From: Prochilodus magdalenae
Lineage: Eukaryota; Chordata; Actinopteri; Characiformes; Prochilodontidae
Length of the DNA: 64,000 bases
NCBI GenBank assembly: GCA_024036415.1
Contig: JAMWET010006778.1
Coordinates: 1,156,501-1,220,500, forward strand
Direction: 5' to 3'
How positions within the stretch are numbered: position 1 is the first letter of the stretch; every line of letters begins with the position of its first letter. The notes under the pieces are model-generated. The model was not told the DNA's origin. It saw only the letters and a program-made list of their open reading frames with translations, and did not search any database. Below are positions 48,450-64,000 of this stretch, one piece after another. Position numbers and translations under genes: made by a program.

Positions 48450-49678
48450 TCTCCTCTCTTTCTGTATATTTATTTAGTCTATTTAGTTCTCCCACCTACA
48501 TCCTTTCACGCTTTCTAACAGTGCAAATGAAACATAGTCTTTTCATATATTTATATATATATTTTTGTTTCCAACCATTTGGCAAGTGAGAAATTCTCCT
48601 GAGACTGAGTGCTTTTTTTTTTTTTTGGGCAGTACTCTATAGAAGCCTGCGCTGCGTTACACTACAAATAGAAAGGCAACAAACTGTTCAGGCCATTTGT
48701 GGGTAGCCTGCTGGGTCCCACCCTGTTTTATCTTTCCACCCTGCCTACACATGCAAGTGGCAAGCGCTCATCTTTTGCTTCTCCACCACAAAACATGCGC
48801 TACAACATAAACACCAAGCAAACGAAGATAGAAGGCATTCTATGTTTAGAACTTATAGATGGTGTCGATGTGAAATAAGAATAGAAAAGCCACACGTATT
48901 TTGAGTCATACAGGCAACAATATGAAGGCAGTGAAGAGCCTTCAGATGGTGTATGCCGCCGGGCAGTTTGTAATTTGCATGTCCTTAAGAGGAAATGCAA
49001 CTAAGGAAAAAAACAGAACCACGTAAGAACAGCTGAAACTAGATCAGAGTTTGATTTTTTGTCTCTGAATCTTTTCTCTGTGTTGTTCGTAGTTGTGCGG
49101 ATAAAGCAAGACTAAGTTATAAGCCTGCAATTACTTAGTCATTTTATAGCACAACCAAAAACAAAAGATTTAGTGATTTTAAAACTTGAGCCACATAAGC
49201 AAAAAAGAACAAATAAAAATACTTAAGATGTGCAAAAAATCCACAACCGAGGCAGGAGGATGCTAGTCTTTTCTCCGTTGTACTGTAGGTGGTGGTTATT
49301 GTGTTTTCTCTTTGTGTTTTGCTTCTCATGTCTCTAGATAGCTCCACGCTACAGAACCATGTTTTGTGCCATGGTTACACAAAGAAGCGCGACGACAACG
49401 AAAACTAGGCTGATGAAAACCTGGTGGCTCAGTCCGACCAGGTGCGTCTGTCCACAGGGTTTGACACGGACGAGCATTGTGACCACATGTCCCTGGGGCA
49501 GGCAGGAAGCGATGCGCCGGCGGCGGCGACTCCCTGCACATTTCTGTCCTTTCTCCTGCACATGTTGTTTTCTCCCAACGTCGACAGCGGCGCTCGCGCG
49601 CTTGTTGTCGCCGGGAAAAAAACAAAAAAGACGAGAGTTTGGAGGGCCCGACTGCTCTGGGCTGGTGTCATGAGTCGT
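48450..49678 (-). other. arrdc3: arrdc3 3'UTR (end inferred)
   Basis: Sequence downstream of the arrdc3 stop. The part next to the stop (about 49420-49680) is GC-rich with CGG/CGC runs, and the rest is ordinary. The first AATAAA on the - strand is at 48474-48469, which suggests a 3'UTR of about 1.2 kb. Long open frames on both strands here are by-products of GC richness, not genes. Confidence 0.5.
48469..48474 (-). other. candidate polyadenylation signal of arrdc3
   Basis: TTTATT on the + strand, AATAAA on the gene strand, about 1.2 kb after the stop and the first one met. Another lies far downstream at 47048-47053. Confidence 0.4.
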
Positions 49679-54811
<5,133 letters not shown>

Positions 54812-54894
54812 GGTGACAAGAAAATTAAAAATGTATAAAAAGTCTGTAAAAAAAAAACCCAAAATAAAACAAAAACGTCTATGAAAATAATCTC

Positions 54895-54933
54895 TTATGA
54901 AAAAAAGTCTGTTTTAACACTGTTCAGTGTCAT
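54895..54933 (-). other. upstream ORF of 12 codons in arrdc3 5'UTR
   Basis: An ATG at 54933 on the gene strand opens a 12-codon frame (MTLNSVKTDFFS) ending TAA at 54897-54895, out of frame with arrdc3 and 83 bases before its ATG. If the transcript begins near the NRF1 site, this uORF is in the leader and could dampen translation. Confidence 0.45.
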
Positions 54934-55067
54934 TGATGTGCCAGAGCGGAATAACAGCAAAGCTGTTATCGCGGCTCCACACGGCCTTTGGTGGTCTGCT
55001 ATGAAAGACAGCGGAGTTCGCTCAGCCGGCTCACTTTAAGCGATGGCTTTTGAGAAAAACAACTTAC

Positions 55068-55120
55068 TGCGCATGCGCGCAACGTTTACTCCGCCTCCAA
55101 GGGAGGGGGAGGCTTTAAAA
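55068..55120 (-). promoter_or_regulatory. arrdc3: arrdc3 core promoter region (NRF1 site, GC box, TATA-like)
   Basis: A 12-bp match to the NRF1 consensus (TGCGCATGCGCG, 55068-55079), a GC box (ctccgcctcc, 55090-55099) and a TTTAAAA TATA-like run (55114-55120 on the + strand) lie 257-309 bases upstream of the arrdc3 ATG in a locally CpG-rich stretch. On the gene strand the order is TATA-like, GC box, NRF1, so transcription starting near 55085 is plausible. The start site itself is not proven. Confidence 0.55.
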
Positions 55121-57559
55121 GGCTCTGCTGTGCCACATTACTGCCACTTCACAGAGAACAGCTGAGCTGTGAGGGGAAGCTGCGGAATGGAGAATGAAGC
55201 TTATAGACCCTATAGATTTTATGCTGTGTATTGTTTGTTCATTAGTGAGCTTAGACAGTCCATCTGTCTCTAAACTGTTTTACGTGAGATCACAGACTGA
55301 ATAGAATAAATGATTTTATGGGTTAAAGAGAGGTAAATGTGCATATTTGATATATGTGCATTCACAGCCTTTTTTTACTGATTTTGTGTGACTATGTTTT
55401 GCATTACTGATAATAACAACATGTTTCATTCATTATATCCCCTTTGCATTGGCAGAAAATAAAATCAATAGAGCTCCTAAGTAGGATCTGCTCTAATGAT
55501 TAATAAATTACATCAAGTTGAGGATTATGTTTTATTCACTGAAAGAGTATGTTGAGCTGATTCAGATGCATTACACAGGTGATGCCAAAGGCAATACTTT
55601 ATTCCTGTGGATATCATGTAAGCCTTTGACTTAAGTCAATTCAGTGCATTGGCTCATGCAGTGTAGTTGTGTCAATACTGTGTTAGGCATTTTTTTAGTA
55701 TGACACTAATCCACAAAAAATAGCATGTTAAGCACTTAATTGGAACTCCTTGTAGGAATGATGATGGTGGATTTCTATGCTCAGACTGTCTGAGATGTTG
55801 TTAAGACTGTTATTTAATTTCAGTCTTACAGTCTGTTCTGCTGTGCTTGCTGGCTGCAGCAGTTTGTAGAACTGTGAGAGTAAAACGCCACCTTGTGGCT
55901 CTGGGGTCACCTGTTGCTTGTTAAAGAGGCAAATAAGGCCATATATTTAATGCGAGAGATGCTTTGCTGTGAGCAATTTATGACTAAAATATATGTCTAC
56001 AAATAGAGGTAGAGATACAAAGAGGTTAACTCGGTCTGCTGGTCCTTAATTGACTGTTCATCAGGGGCGTAGGTAGAGCTTTTAGAATAGGGTGTCCAGG
56101 GACGGCCCAGAGATCACATTGGGGTGGCATGCAGCTAGGATAAAAGCTAAATACTGCTAAATAGCCTAATACAATGGTACATCATAAATATAGGTCCTAT
56201 ATATTTATCCTCATTTGTCAATATGTAGCAACACAGATGGCTTGTGCATGTTTTGTAATGAAGAAAGTGAATTACTGGTTTTGATATTTTTTCTCCTGTA
56301 AATCACAGCTCAACTATGAGTGATATCTTTTAGTATTAGATCGAATTTAATAAGAGGTTATGGTTAGGTGGTTAATGACATTTATTTTATCTTTCTATTC
56401 ATAAAAACAAAATATAAATGCATTAAAAATAGAAATAGTGCACTGGATTACACCGCTCAAGTAGAGCAATAATTTGCAAAGCTTTGCAGTGTAGTTTGAA
56501 TCCCTCAGTGTCTGGTTATCTTTATGATATGATCATTTTTTTATTTTACCCTATTTCTATATACTTATTTATCATCTGTTATTTTAGATTAATCTGTTGC
56601 TGTTAGTTTATCAATGCTTTCAGGGTAGTTATGATTTATGTTGTGGTGGTGTAAGTGTAAACTCAATTTTTACAGTTACACAACTATAGTTACACCACTA
56701 ATGTTTTCCCCCTAATTTTTTGCACCAAAAGATTCCAATAACTTTAGGCAGTTTTTTTGTTTTGTTTTAATAAGTCAGCAAATTAAACTACTAGTGCTAA
56801 GAAATACATGAGTAGATATCAGGCTTATCACACGACTTATGACCCAGCACAGCCTATATACACATATAGTTAGCAGGCAGCCAACATGGCTTAAAATATA
56901 CAGTGTCGTACTTAGTATGTCATAACTAGACATAACACTGATATGACAATGTTGATATGTAGCGCATGGTTTACAAAAAGATTCCTTTTTAATAACTTAC
57001 TTTTTTAGTTTGGGTTGCAGTATGGGCTACGACTGCCCTCTAGTGATCAGATCTTGAAACACACACATGATTTTGAAAACAATATACTAAATATTTCCTC
57101 CTTAATATATAAAAGCAAAAAAGAATGACATTCATGTTACAGTTATATTATAAAATAAGTTACTATAAAGTAATGTATTATTGATGATGACGGTGGTGAC
57201 CACAAAACACTGTTTTTAAATGATCATTTCATTTACTAAAGGAAAAAAAAAAACAAGTTTTGCAACACTACCACCCATGAGGAAAAAGCAACTGCCCTCC
57301 TAAACATTTTAATTGGTAACATTTTAAACTTTAGCAGCAACAACTAAAACCAAACATCATCACCCTGAATTACATTAACAATTGTTTTAATACAACCAGA
57401 GTGGAGGCCTTTCAAGCATGATCTGTTTTGACTGGTACTGTAGGTCAGTGTCCTCCGGCTTCAAACTTCAAAATCTAATTTTATCTAAACATCATTCAGT
57501 ATTAGTTGTGTGTTTAGTAACAGTTGTCTGTGATGTGATAAACTCAGAATGCATATTCA

Positions 57560-58030
57560 TTATTACTTTACACAGACCTGGCCTTGTGCTTCAGATCATT
57601 ACCTTGCTTGATACCCCAGTTGTACTTGAGCTTCAGGTGCTGATGGTCTCCCACATAGAGATTTCTGGTAGAACGCAGAATTAACGGTTCTGTCTGCTAT
57701 GGCAAGTCACCCTGGCATCATGTTAACTGTTAGCAAAGGAAAGCTGGGTCAGCATTATGGTAGATGTCACAAGACCTGTGAGACTTTATGTTCCTTTTGG
57801 TTAGCGGTGGTTTTGGCCATGCATTTTTCACTTGGATCCTGTTTTGCCTAGTCTCAATGATAAGTGAAGGGAGCGAGGCATGCAGTTGCTTTAGTGTAAT
57901 GGGTTATTAGTGACTTTCTGGGTGAGTCATCACTGTGACCCTGGAGGAATTAAGGCTTTGGGAAGATTCCAGATTTTTTCCGTTTGGAGATAATGGCTCT
58001 CACTGTGATGGCTCTCACTGTAGCCCTGAT
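57560..58030 (-). mobile_element. Tc1-like transposase remnant, 5' half
   Basis: On the - strand: TVRAIISKRKKSG (second helix-turn-helix region), later KTTANQKEHK and TVNSAFYQKSL, in the order expected of a teleost Tc1 transposase but with several stops and shifts. The + strand shows the familiar complement, for example gataatggctctcactgtga. Ends not resolved. Confidence 0.65.
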
Positions 58031-58899
58031 ATAACGGATATATTTATCATGTACAGACTCCAGTATATCACACAAGTTGTGTACTGTACTACAGGAAAAG
58101 GGCGTGACTAGCCTGCCAACATCTGGCACTGAATCATCTCAATCAGCCCTCCAGTCATTGCATAGCCTGGCGCTAAATGGTGCTAGCCATTTTTCAACAT
58201 GTACACTGATATTTTAATTGAGACATGTGTCTGTGTAAAATACACCCAATACCATGACACAGGACAGGACAGTGTTTTCCACCCATCTTAAAAGCCACAA
58301 ATAACCTTTGTATTGGTCTGTGAACCTCTGTGGTTTCCTGTTTTCCTCTATGTGCTTGTCATTTCTTTATACGCTTGTGTCTGGTAATATGAACTAGTGT
58401 GGCTGAATAATAAGCAGCGTGTCTCCAAAGCAAAATGTTTAACTGCTTTGTCCACACTATGCAGAAAGCCTCAATTGGACAAAGTTAGCAAACCCACTTT
58501 AAGACCAGGTAAGTGTGGCTTCACACTTGCTGCAGGTTTTGGTCAAATTTCTTTGATTTTGCCTTCACTAATGTATAGATATTTACAGGTATTAAACATA
58601 TCAAAGCGGCTAAAATCAGCAGTTACATCCACCTGAAATGGTTTTGTTGCATTTATGAAGTGCAGTAAAGCATAACAGTGCCTCTGCCCACTTGCTGGAA
58701 TCTTTTGCTGGAGCAGTAAGTTATCTTACTGCTTACTGTGTACTGGGACACTCATGTTATTTCCATACTGCATTCTATTTACTACATTTAGGTAGAATCA
58801 GTATGTTGCCAGTTTTACTTTTTTATGAATGAGCATTTAAAAAATGTCTTGTAAGTACACTAATTATCAATTCATGAGACATTAATATTAATATATTAA

Positions 58900-59575
58900 T
58901 ATTGATGCCAGACGTCTCGGCATGGAGCTGTAGAGGTTCATCATGATGTCCTGCAATAATCCATCCTATGTAGCTTTAATATTCTCACACAGTTCCTGCA
59001 GATTTTTGCGCTAGGGCTGGAGTTGGAGTGACACCAGGCCTTTTGGACCTTCTGGACTTTCTGACATGTGACAATGGATCCCGCCACTCACCATGGATTC
59101 ATTGGTCGTCTCCATCAAGACAAAAGTAGGTACTTGTCACTGAAGATGACCCACTGCCATTCTGAGTCACTCCATGACAGTCTGGCTCGACACCATTGCA
59201 GTTTGCGAGTCGTTGATGTAGTTTTAATTACAATCGTCATATCAGTCTGTGTGCATGTAGTGCTGCGTCATGTAGCCGTATGCCAATGGTGCTGGCACTA
59301 ACAGGATGACTCATGAAGGGCATGGCTGCTTAATGCATGGCCGCAATCATGGCTGTTATGTCAGGCAGGTACAGTGATAAGGCCTGCCCTTGATTAATCC
59401 ACATGCGGGTGGATCCTGAAACCTTAATCAATCTTGTCTCATGATGTCAAACCAAGACAGCAAATTTCATTCCTGTTGGTTGATTCCTCCTGGTTGCAAC
59501 TATTTGTGCAACTTTTCTTTTGATGATGAATGTATATTTTGTTTAACCAGGTTGATTTCTGTGATTTTTTTTACA
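58900..59575 (-). mobile_element. Tc1-like remnant, family B, in duplication copy 1
   Basis: On the - strand it shows the first catalytic region in decayed form (YFCLDGDDQ preceded by a degraded W..SD segment) joined after a short stretch to the C-terminal VTPTPALAQ and LCEN-like traces, so the segment with the second and third acidic residues is missing. The right end has cattcctgttggttgattcc. Copy 2 of the duplication repeats most of it from 60957. Confidence 0.65.
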
Positions 59576-60930
59576 GAACTGTGCTAAAAATAATGTTGTT
59601 TAAATATGTTTTCTTAATGATGATATTAAACTGATTTGCTGAAATTAGTTTAAATGTTTCACAATCAACTTATCTTTCAACTCTAATTCAACAATACATT
59701 GTCATTCAACAAGGCACTGAACACAAGAGGCCACTGGTACTGAGCTATCCTCTCATTCAGCATGGCTAGATTAACTCTGTTCAAAACATAAAATTACAGG
59801 GAAACTATTTGTGGCACTATATACATAAGGAGGAAATAGGTCTGAGTGTGGGAGCAAGTCCATTCATGTGTAAATACAGCATAGAAAGTAACCAAACGAG
59901 GGTGTCTTAGCTGGGGGCATTAGGATCTAGAACGTGGCTCAAACTGAAGTTCTGAGTCTTATCTTAGGGAGAGTTAGAGGTAAAACACTGGCGTATTATT
60001 TGGCGTTAATGATGGGAATGTATAAGTTTCACAGTGTTGGACAAAAGAAGGCAGTATTTAATTCAAATGTGTAATTCTGTTTATAATTCTATGCAGTAGT
60101 ACACAGTAAAATATTGTATATTGTACATACAGTTTGTATGTATGTACATGCATTGCATAAATAAGTATCACTTCCATTCTTACAGAACCCGGCTCAAATC
60201 ACATGAAGCACTGCCGAGTGAAAGCCACATGACAGCAAGTCTGATATATTCCTTAAAGGGTCTGGAATTGTTTACCAGGTCTACAATTCCATTCCTCTGT
60301 CTTTTTACTACATGTCATCGATTACATATTACTTCTAGAATACTACGTATTACTTGTAGAATGATAACCCTGCAGTTTAAGGAATAAAGTTTTTAGTTTT
60401 CAAACAGATTATTAATACTGACGTATGGTGTTCTCATGCTTATGTAACTTTGGGAATGTGTACTTGTAGGGAGTTGGCACAGGTGATGCATACCTTCTGT
60501 TTACACTGTAATTCAGTCGTGCTCCTCCACTGAAAGGTACCCTAGCTTTTTGGCAGACTGTTATATGTGGTTGCTTGACTTTGAGTTTGTATATGTGTCC
60601 TGAGCAACAAATCAGGTCTAAATACAAGGTGTAAAACTCAGGGTTCCTTGGGAGGGGGTAGGTCACCCTGGGCCCTCATAATGTCTCAACATCCAAATTG
60701 TCGGGAGTCCCTGGAAATAAACTTATGATGATGTTAAGCTGTGATTGTGCATCCTGCTTTACTCACAATAGCAGAGCTTCTGTTTTCGGTAATCCCGACT
60801 AAATAACCTCAGGGTGTCACTGGTTCACCTTGTTAGTCCTAGCCTAGCAATTCTAACTAAGACAAGGATATCTCTAAAATCTTTACAATATGCCATAACA
60901 TATTTGCAAACCTGAAAACCTGCTCAGTTT
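59012..60930. repeat. tandem segmental duplication, copy 1
   Basis: 1919 bp aligned with 60957-62760 in direct orientation, with most stretches near-identical (for example agtctgagtcttatcttagg in both). The unit consists of a Tc1 remnant plus about 1.3 kb of unique-looking DNA. This copy carries an extra ~257-bp segment (about 60139-60395) absent from copy 2 and bordered by TA on both sides. Confidence 0.9.
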
Positions 60931-60956
60931 TTCCAAGAGATTATTGGAAAATGTGA

Positions 60957-61515
60957 TAGGGCTGGAGTTAGAGTGACAGCAGGCCTTCTTGACTTTCTGA
61001 CACATGACAATGGATCCCACCACCTACCATGCATTTGTTGGTCGTCTCCATCAAGACAAAAGTAGGTACTTGTCACTGAAGATGACCCACTGCCATTCTG
61101 AGTCACTCTGAGTGACAGTCTGGCGCGACACCATTGCAGTTTGCGAGTCGTTGATGTAGTTTTAATTACAATCGTCATATCAGTCTGGGTGCATGTAGTG
61201 CTGCGTCATGTAGCCGTCCGCCAATGGTGCTGGCACTAACAGAATGACTCATGAAGGGCATGGCTGCTCACTGCATGGCCGCAATCATGGCTGTTATGTC
61301 AGGCAGGTACAGTGATAAGGCCTGTCCTTGCTTAATCCACATGCATGGCAGATCCTGAAACTTTAATCAGTCTTGTCTCATGATGTCAAACCAAGACAGC
61401 AAATTTCATTCCTGTTGGTTGATTCCTCCTGGATGCAACCATTTGTGCAACTTTTCTTTTGATGATGAATGTATTTTTTGTTTAATCAGGTTGATTTCTG
61501 TGATTTTTTTACAGC
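60957..61515 (-). mobile_element. Tc1-like remnant, family B, in duplication copy 2 (truncated)
   Basis: Near-identical to 59012-59575 but lacking the C-terminal ~110 bp present in copy 1. On the - strand it keeps RKLQWCRARLSL, then STYFCLDGDDQ, then VRKSRRPAVTLTPALS. Not a working transposase. Confidence 0.65.
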
Positions 61516-62760
61516 TAGAATAATGTGTGTTTTAACTTGTTTTCTTAATGACAATATTAAACTAATTAGTTTACATTTTTCAAAACTTAAATCCAATTAA
61601 AACAATTCTACTTATCTTTCAACTCTAATTCAACAATACATTGACATTTAACAAAACACTGAACAAAAGAGGCCCCTGGTACTGAGCTATCCTCTCATTC
61701 AGCATGGCTCTGTTTGAAAACATAAAATTGAAAACATAAAATTACAGGGAAACAATTTGTGGCACTATATACATAAGGAGGAAATAGGTCTGAGTGTGGG
61801 AGGAAGTCCATTCATGTGTAAATACAGCATAGAAAGTAACCAAACGAGGGTGTCTTAGCTGGGGGGCATTAGGATCTAGAACGTTTCTGAAACTTAAGTT
61901 CTGAGTCTTATCTTAGGGAGAGTTAGAGGTAAAACACTTTAGTTGCATGTTGACTTTGAATTTCTTTCTGTGCTAAGGTTCATTTGAAAGGAATGTCAGA
62001 GTGGGAGGGCTTAACTCTATAGATACAGATCTCAACTGGTCCTCAATATTTACATGTCGGTATAGACTGCTGAAAACAGCTGCAGACTTGCTGGACGAGC
62101 TGTTGTTTATTATTTGGCGTTAATGATGGGAATGTATAAGTTTCACAGTGTTGGACAAAAGAAGGCAGTATTTAATTCAAATGTGTAATTCTGTTTATAA
62201 TTCTATGCAGTAGTACACAGTAAAATATTGCATATTGTACATACAGTTTGTAGTTTTCAAACAGATTATTAATACTGACGTATGGTGTTCTCATGCTTGT
62301 GTAACTTTGGGAATGTGTACTTGTAGGGAGTTGGCACAGGTGATGCATACCTTCTGTTTACACTGTAATTCAGTCGTGCTCCTCCACTGAAAGGTACCCT
62401 AGCTTTCTGGTTATATGTGGCTGCTTGACTTTGAGTTTGTATATGTGCCCTGAGCAACAAATGAGGTCTAAATACAAGGTGTAAAACTCAGGGTACCTTG
62501 GGATGGGGTAAGTCGTCCTGGGCCCTCATAATGTCTCAACATCCAAATTGTCGGGAGTCCCTGGAAATAAACTTATGATGGTGTTAAGCTGTGATTGTGC
62601 ATCCTGCTTTACTCACAATAGCAGAGCTTCTGTTTTCGGTAATCCCGACAATTCACCTTGTTAGTCCTAGCCTAGCAATTGTAACTAAGACAAGGATATC
62701 TCAAAAAACGTTACAATATGCCGTAACATATATGTAAATCTGAAAACCTGCCTGGTTTTC
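60957..62760. repeat. tandem segmental duplication, copy 2
   Basis: 1804 bp, second copy in the same orientation, 26 bp after copy 1. It carries an extra ~169-bp segment (61939-62107) and lacks the 257-bp segment of copy 1, plus two smaller gaps near 62405 and 62650. Its left breakpoint falls inside the Tc1 remnant. Confidence 0.9.
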
Positions 62761-62792
62761 TATTTCTAAAAATGTTCTAACCGAAGACAAAA

Positions 62793-62841
62793 GAAGAGTC
62801 CATACTTGACCACCTGCCTAAAATTCAGGTATGGACTCTTC
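62793..62841. repeat. 17-bp stem hairpin after the tandem duplication
   Basis: gaagagtccatacttga (62793-62809) pairs with tcaggtatggactcttc (62825-62841) with one mismatch and a 15-base loop. It lies about 30 bp beyond the end of duplication copy 2. Confidence 0.8.
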
Positions 62842-63860
62842 AAAATCACTGTGCCAGCATATTTCACGTAGTGTTGTCACGATACCAAAATTATGGCTTT
62901 GATATGATCCCTAAATATCACAATACTTATATTAAAACACAACAAAATCCCACATCACCAAGAACAGTAGATTAGGCTAAATATGGATCTTCTTCTGCCC
63001 CAGTCTGCCCAATTTATTTTATTTATAATAAAATAATCCTCGACAGTGTGAGGTAAGAGGTGCTGGACTTAATGCAGTTTATGTCATAATGTTAATGCTA
63101 TTTATACTTATTATTTTATGCTCAATAAAATTGTAGTGTATGTGGTAGATATTTTTTGTACATGTTTGCTTTTGACAATAAATAGTTTTATTGTGTTTCA
63201 TAACATTTTAAAATTTATTCACAGAAGTGTTGTAAATAGTTAGGTAAAGGTCATAGTGTTACTTAATCCTTTATGTAGTATTTAGTAATGTAATGTCCTC
63301 TGTCATTCAGTTAATGTAAGACTTAATGTAACAGCTTAATAAGACTTAACACACATCCGGTCTGAGCTCTACTGAGCAAAAATCTCCAGGAATAAAGTTA
63401 AGTATTAATTGAAATAAAAAGCACATGACATTATTACCATTCACAGTTCTGCTGGGTTGAAACTGATCATTTCTAACTGGTGATATTGATACTACTATTT
63501 ATTTACCATGTCTGTTGACAGGATGCAAACTGGCCGTAAACCTGTTTTCCAGAAGGGCCTTGTTGTGTTTGTGAGCTGCCCTGACAGGCTGTGTGTGAAA
63601 AACCATGATTTGCATTGCGAGTCTGTTTTTCTCCAAGCCGTGGGCGATCAGCAATAGGGCTGCCAAAAATGGTGAAAATAGTGTTATTTATTCCTTCTAA
63701 AACACAGAGGGTCAAACCATTCAAGAGTCCCCCTCAAATTCACACCCTCTTTACAAATAAAGTTCCCAGTAGCGTTAAGGAACCAGCATCAAACAACAGT
63801 AACTACAGAGGGTAAAAAAGTTTTACACATCTCTTTGCCCTTTCAGTTTCTGTTTTTCAG

Positions 63861-63958
63861 TGAAGCATGCCGCCGCCCACAACTGCGATATTATCGGGAA
63901 ACCTGTATTTGAGGAGGAAGTGAATGCATATTTTCGAGATGTGCCCTCAGATTGCTAA
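63861..63958 (+). other. possible terminal exon, unrecognised
   Basis: After a pyrimidine-rich acceptor (tttctgtttttcag) the frame reads KHAAAHNCDIIGKPVFEEEV and on to PSDC, then TAA (63956-63958): 31 codons of normal-looking composition. I do not recognise the peptide. It could be a chance open frame or part of an old mobile element. Confidence 0.2.
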
Positions 63959-64000
63959 AGCTAGAATGGTGGGCGAACTGAAGCGTCTATACAGCTTTAC

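Larger units (their letters stand above)
55121..64000. other. region upstream of arrdc3
   Basis: No recognised gene. 55.2-57.2 kb is plain AT-rich DNA; 57.56-58.03 kb is a Tc1 relic; 58.9-62.76 kb holds the Tc1 remnant and tandem duplication; 62.9-63.4 kb is AT-rich. The last 500 bp (63500-64000) are more complex, with an octamer motif ATTTGCAT at 63608-63615 and a short possible exon at 63861. Confidence 0.7.

Noticed and set aside
60412..62460. Conserved 45-residue peptide shared by two - strand frames (60412-60666 and 62269-62460)
   Set aside because: The two frames are the same sequence in the two duplication copies; the DNA is nearly identical throughout, so the shared peptide is not evidence of coding selection.

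Overview
The window is nuclear DNA of a ray-finned fish, most likely a teleost. It has spliced vertebrate exons in long AT-rich non-coding DNA, many simple-sequence repeats, Tc1/mariner copies of different ages, tRNA-derived SINEs with a teleost-type tail, and palindromic MITE-like elements. No bacterial-style operon, CRISPR array, phage or plasmid is visible.

Two genes are recognised, arranged tail to tail. On the + strand, three exons (4999-5187, 9902-10076, 14264-14382) encode the last ~160 residues of adhesion receptor V1 (adgrv1; VLGR1/GPR98/Usher 2C). They cover the end of the last membrane helix, the cytoplasmic tail and the terminal PDZ-binding residues DTHL. The rest of this very large gene lies to the left. 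On the - strand, eight exons between 54811 and 49679 give a complete 414-residue arrestin-domain-containing protein 3 (arrdc3), with two PPxY motifs for NEDD4-type ubiquitin ligases. From memory, the two genes are also neighbours in this orientation in mammals, so the block looks like old vertebrate synteny. The two proteins are not known to work in one pathway.

Layout: 1-14.4 kb, adgrv1 introns and terminal exons, including a 17-bp minisatellite (6904-7124) and a long palindromic element (about 8970-9640). 14.4-14.7 kb, adgrv1 3'UTR. 14.7-48.4 kb, intergenic DNA with no convincing gene, including a 1085-bp Tc1 copy with intact ends and an in-frame internal deletion (21230-22314), decayed Tc1 fragments, two SINEs, a LINE 3' end running into a tetranucleotide array (42.43-42.78 kb), MITE copies and possible regulatory patches. 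48.4-55.1 kb, arrdc3 with its 3'UTR, a CpG-rich patch in intron 1, a 5'UTR with a 12-codon upstream ORF, and a promoter with an NRF1 site. 55.1-64 kb, DNA upstream of arrdc3 dominated by a ~1.9-kb tandem duplication (59012-60930 and 60957-62760) whose breakpoint lies inside an old Tc1 remnant.

I found no clear new biological system. The items most worth checking are the tandem duplication with reciprocal indels, the Tc1 copy that kept an open frame after deletion, a palindromic MITE family whose ends can be inferred by comparing copies, the three-frame-open minisatellite, and several candidate control elements (a D-box in an adgrv1 intron, a DR1 site in the intergenic region, E-box/CCAAT in arrdc3 intron 1).
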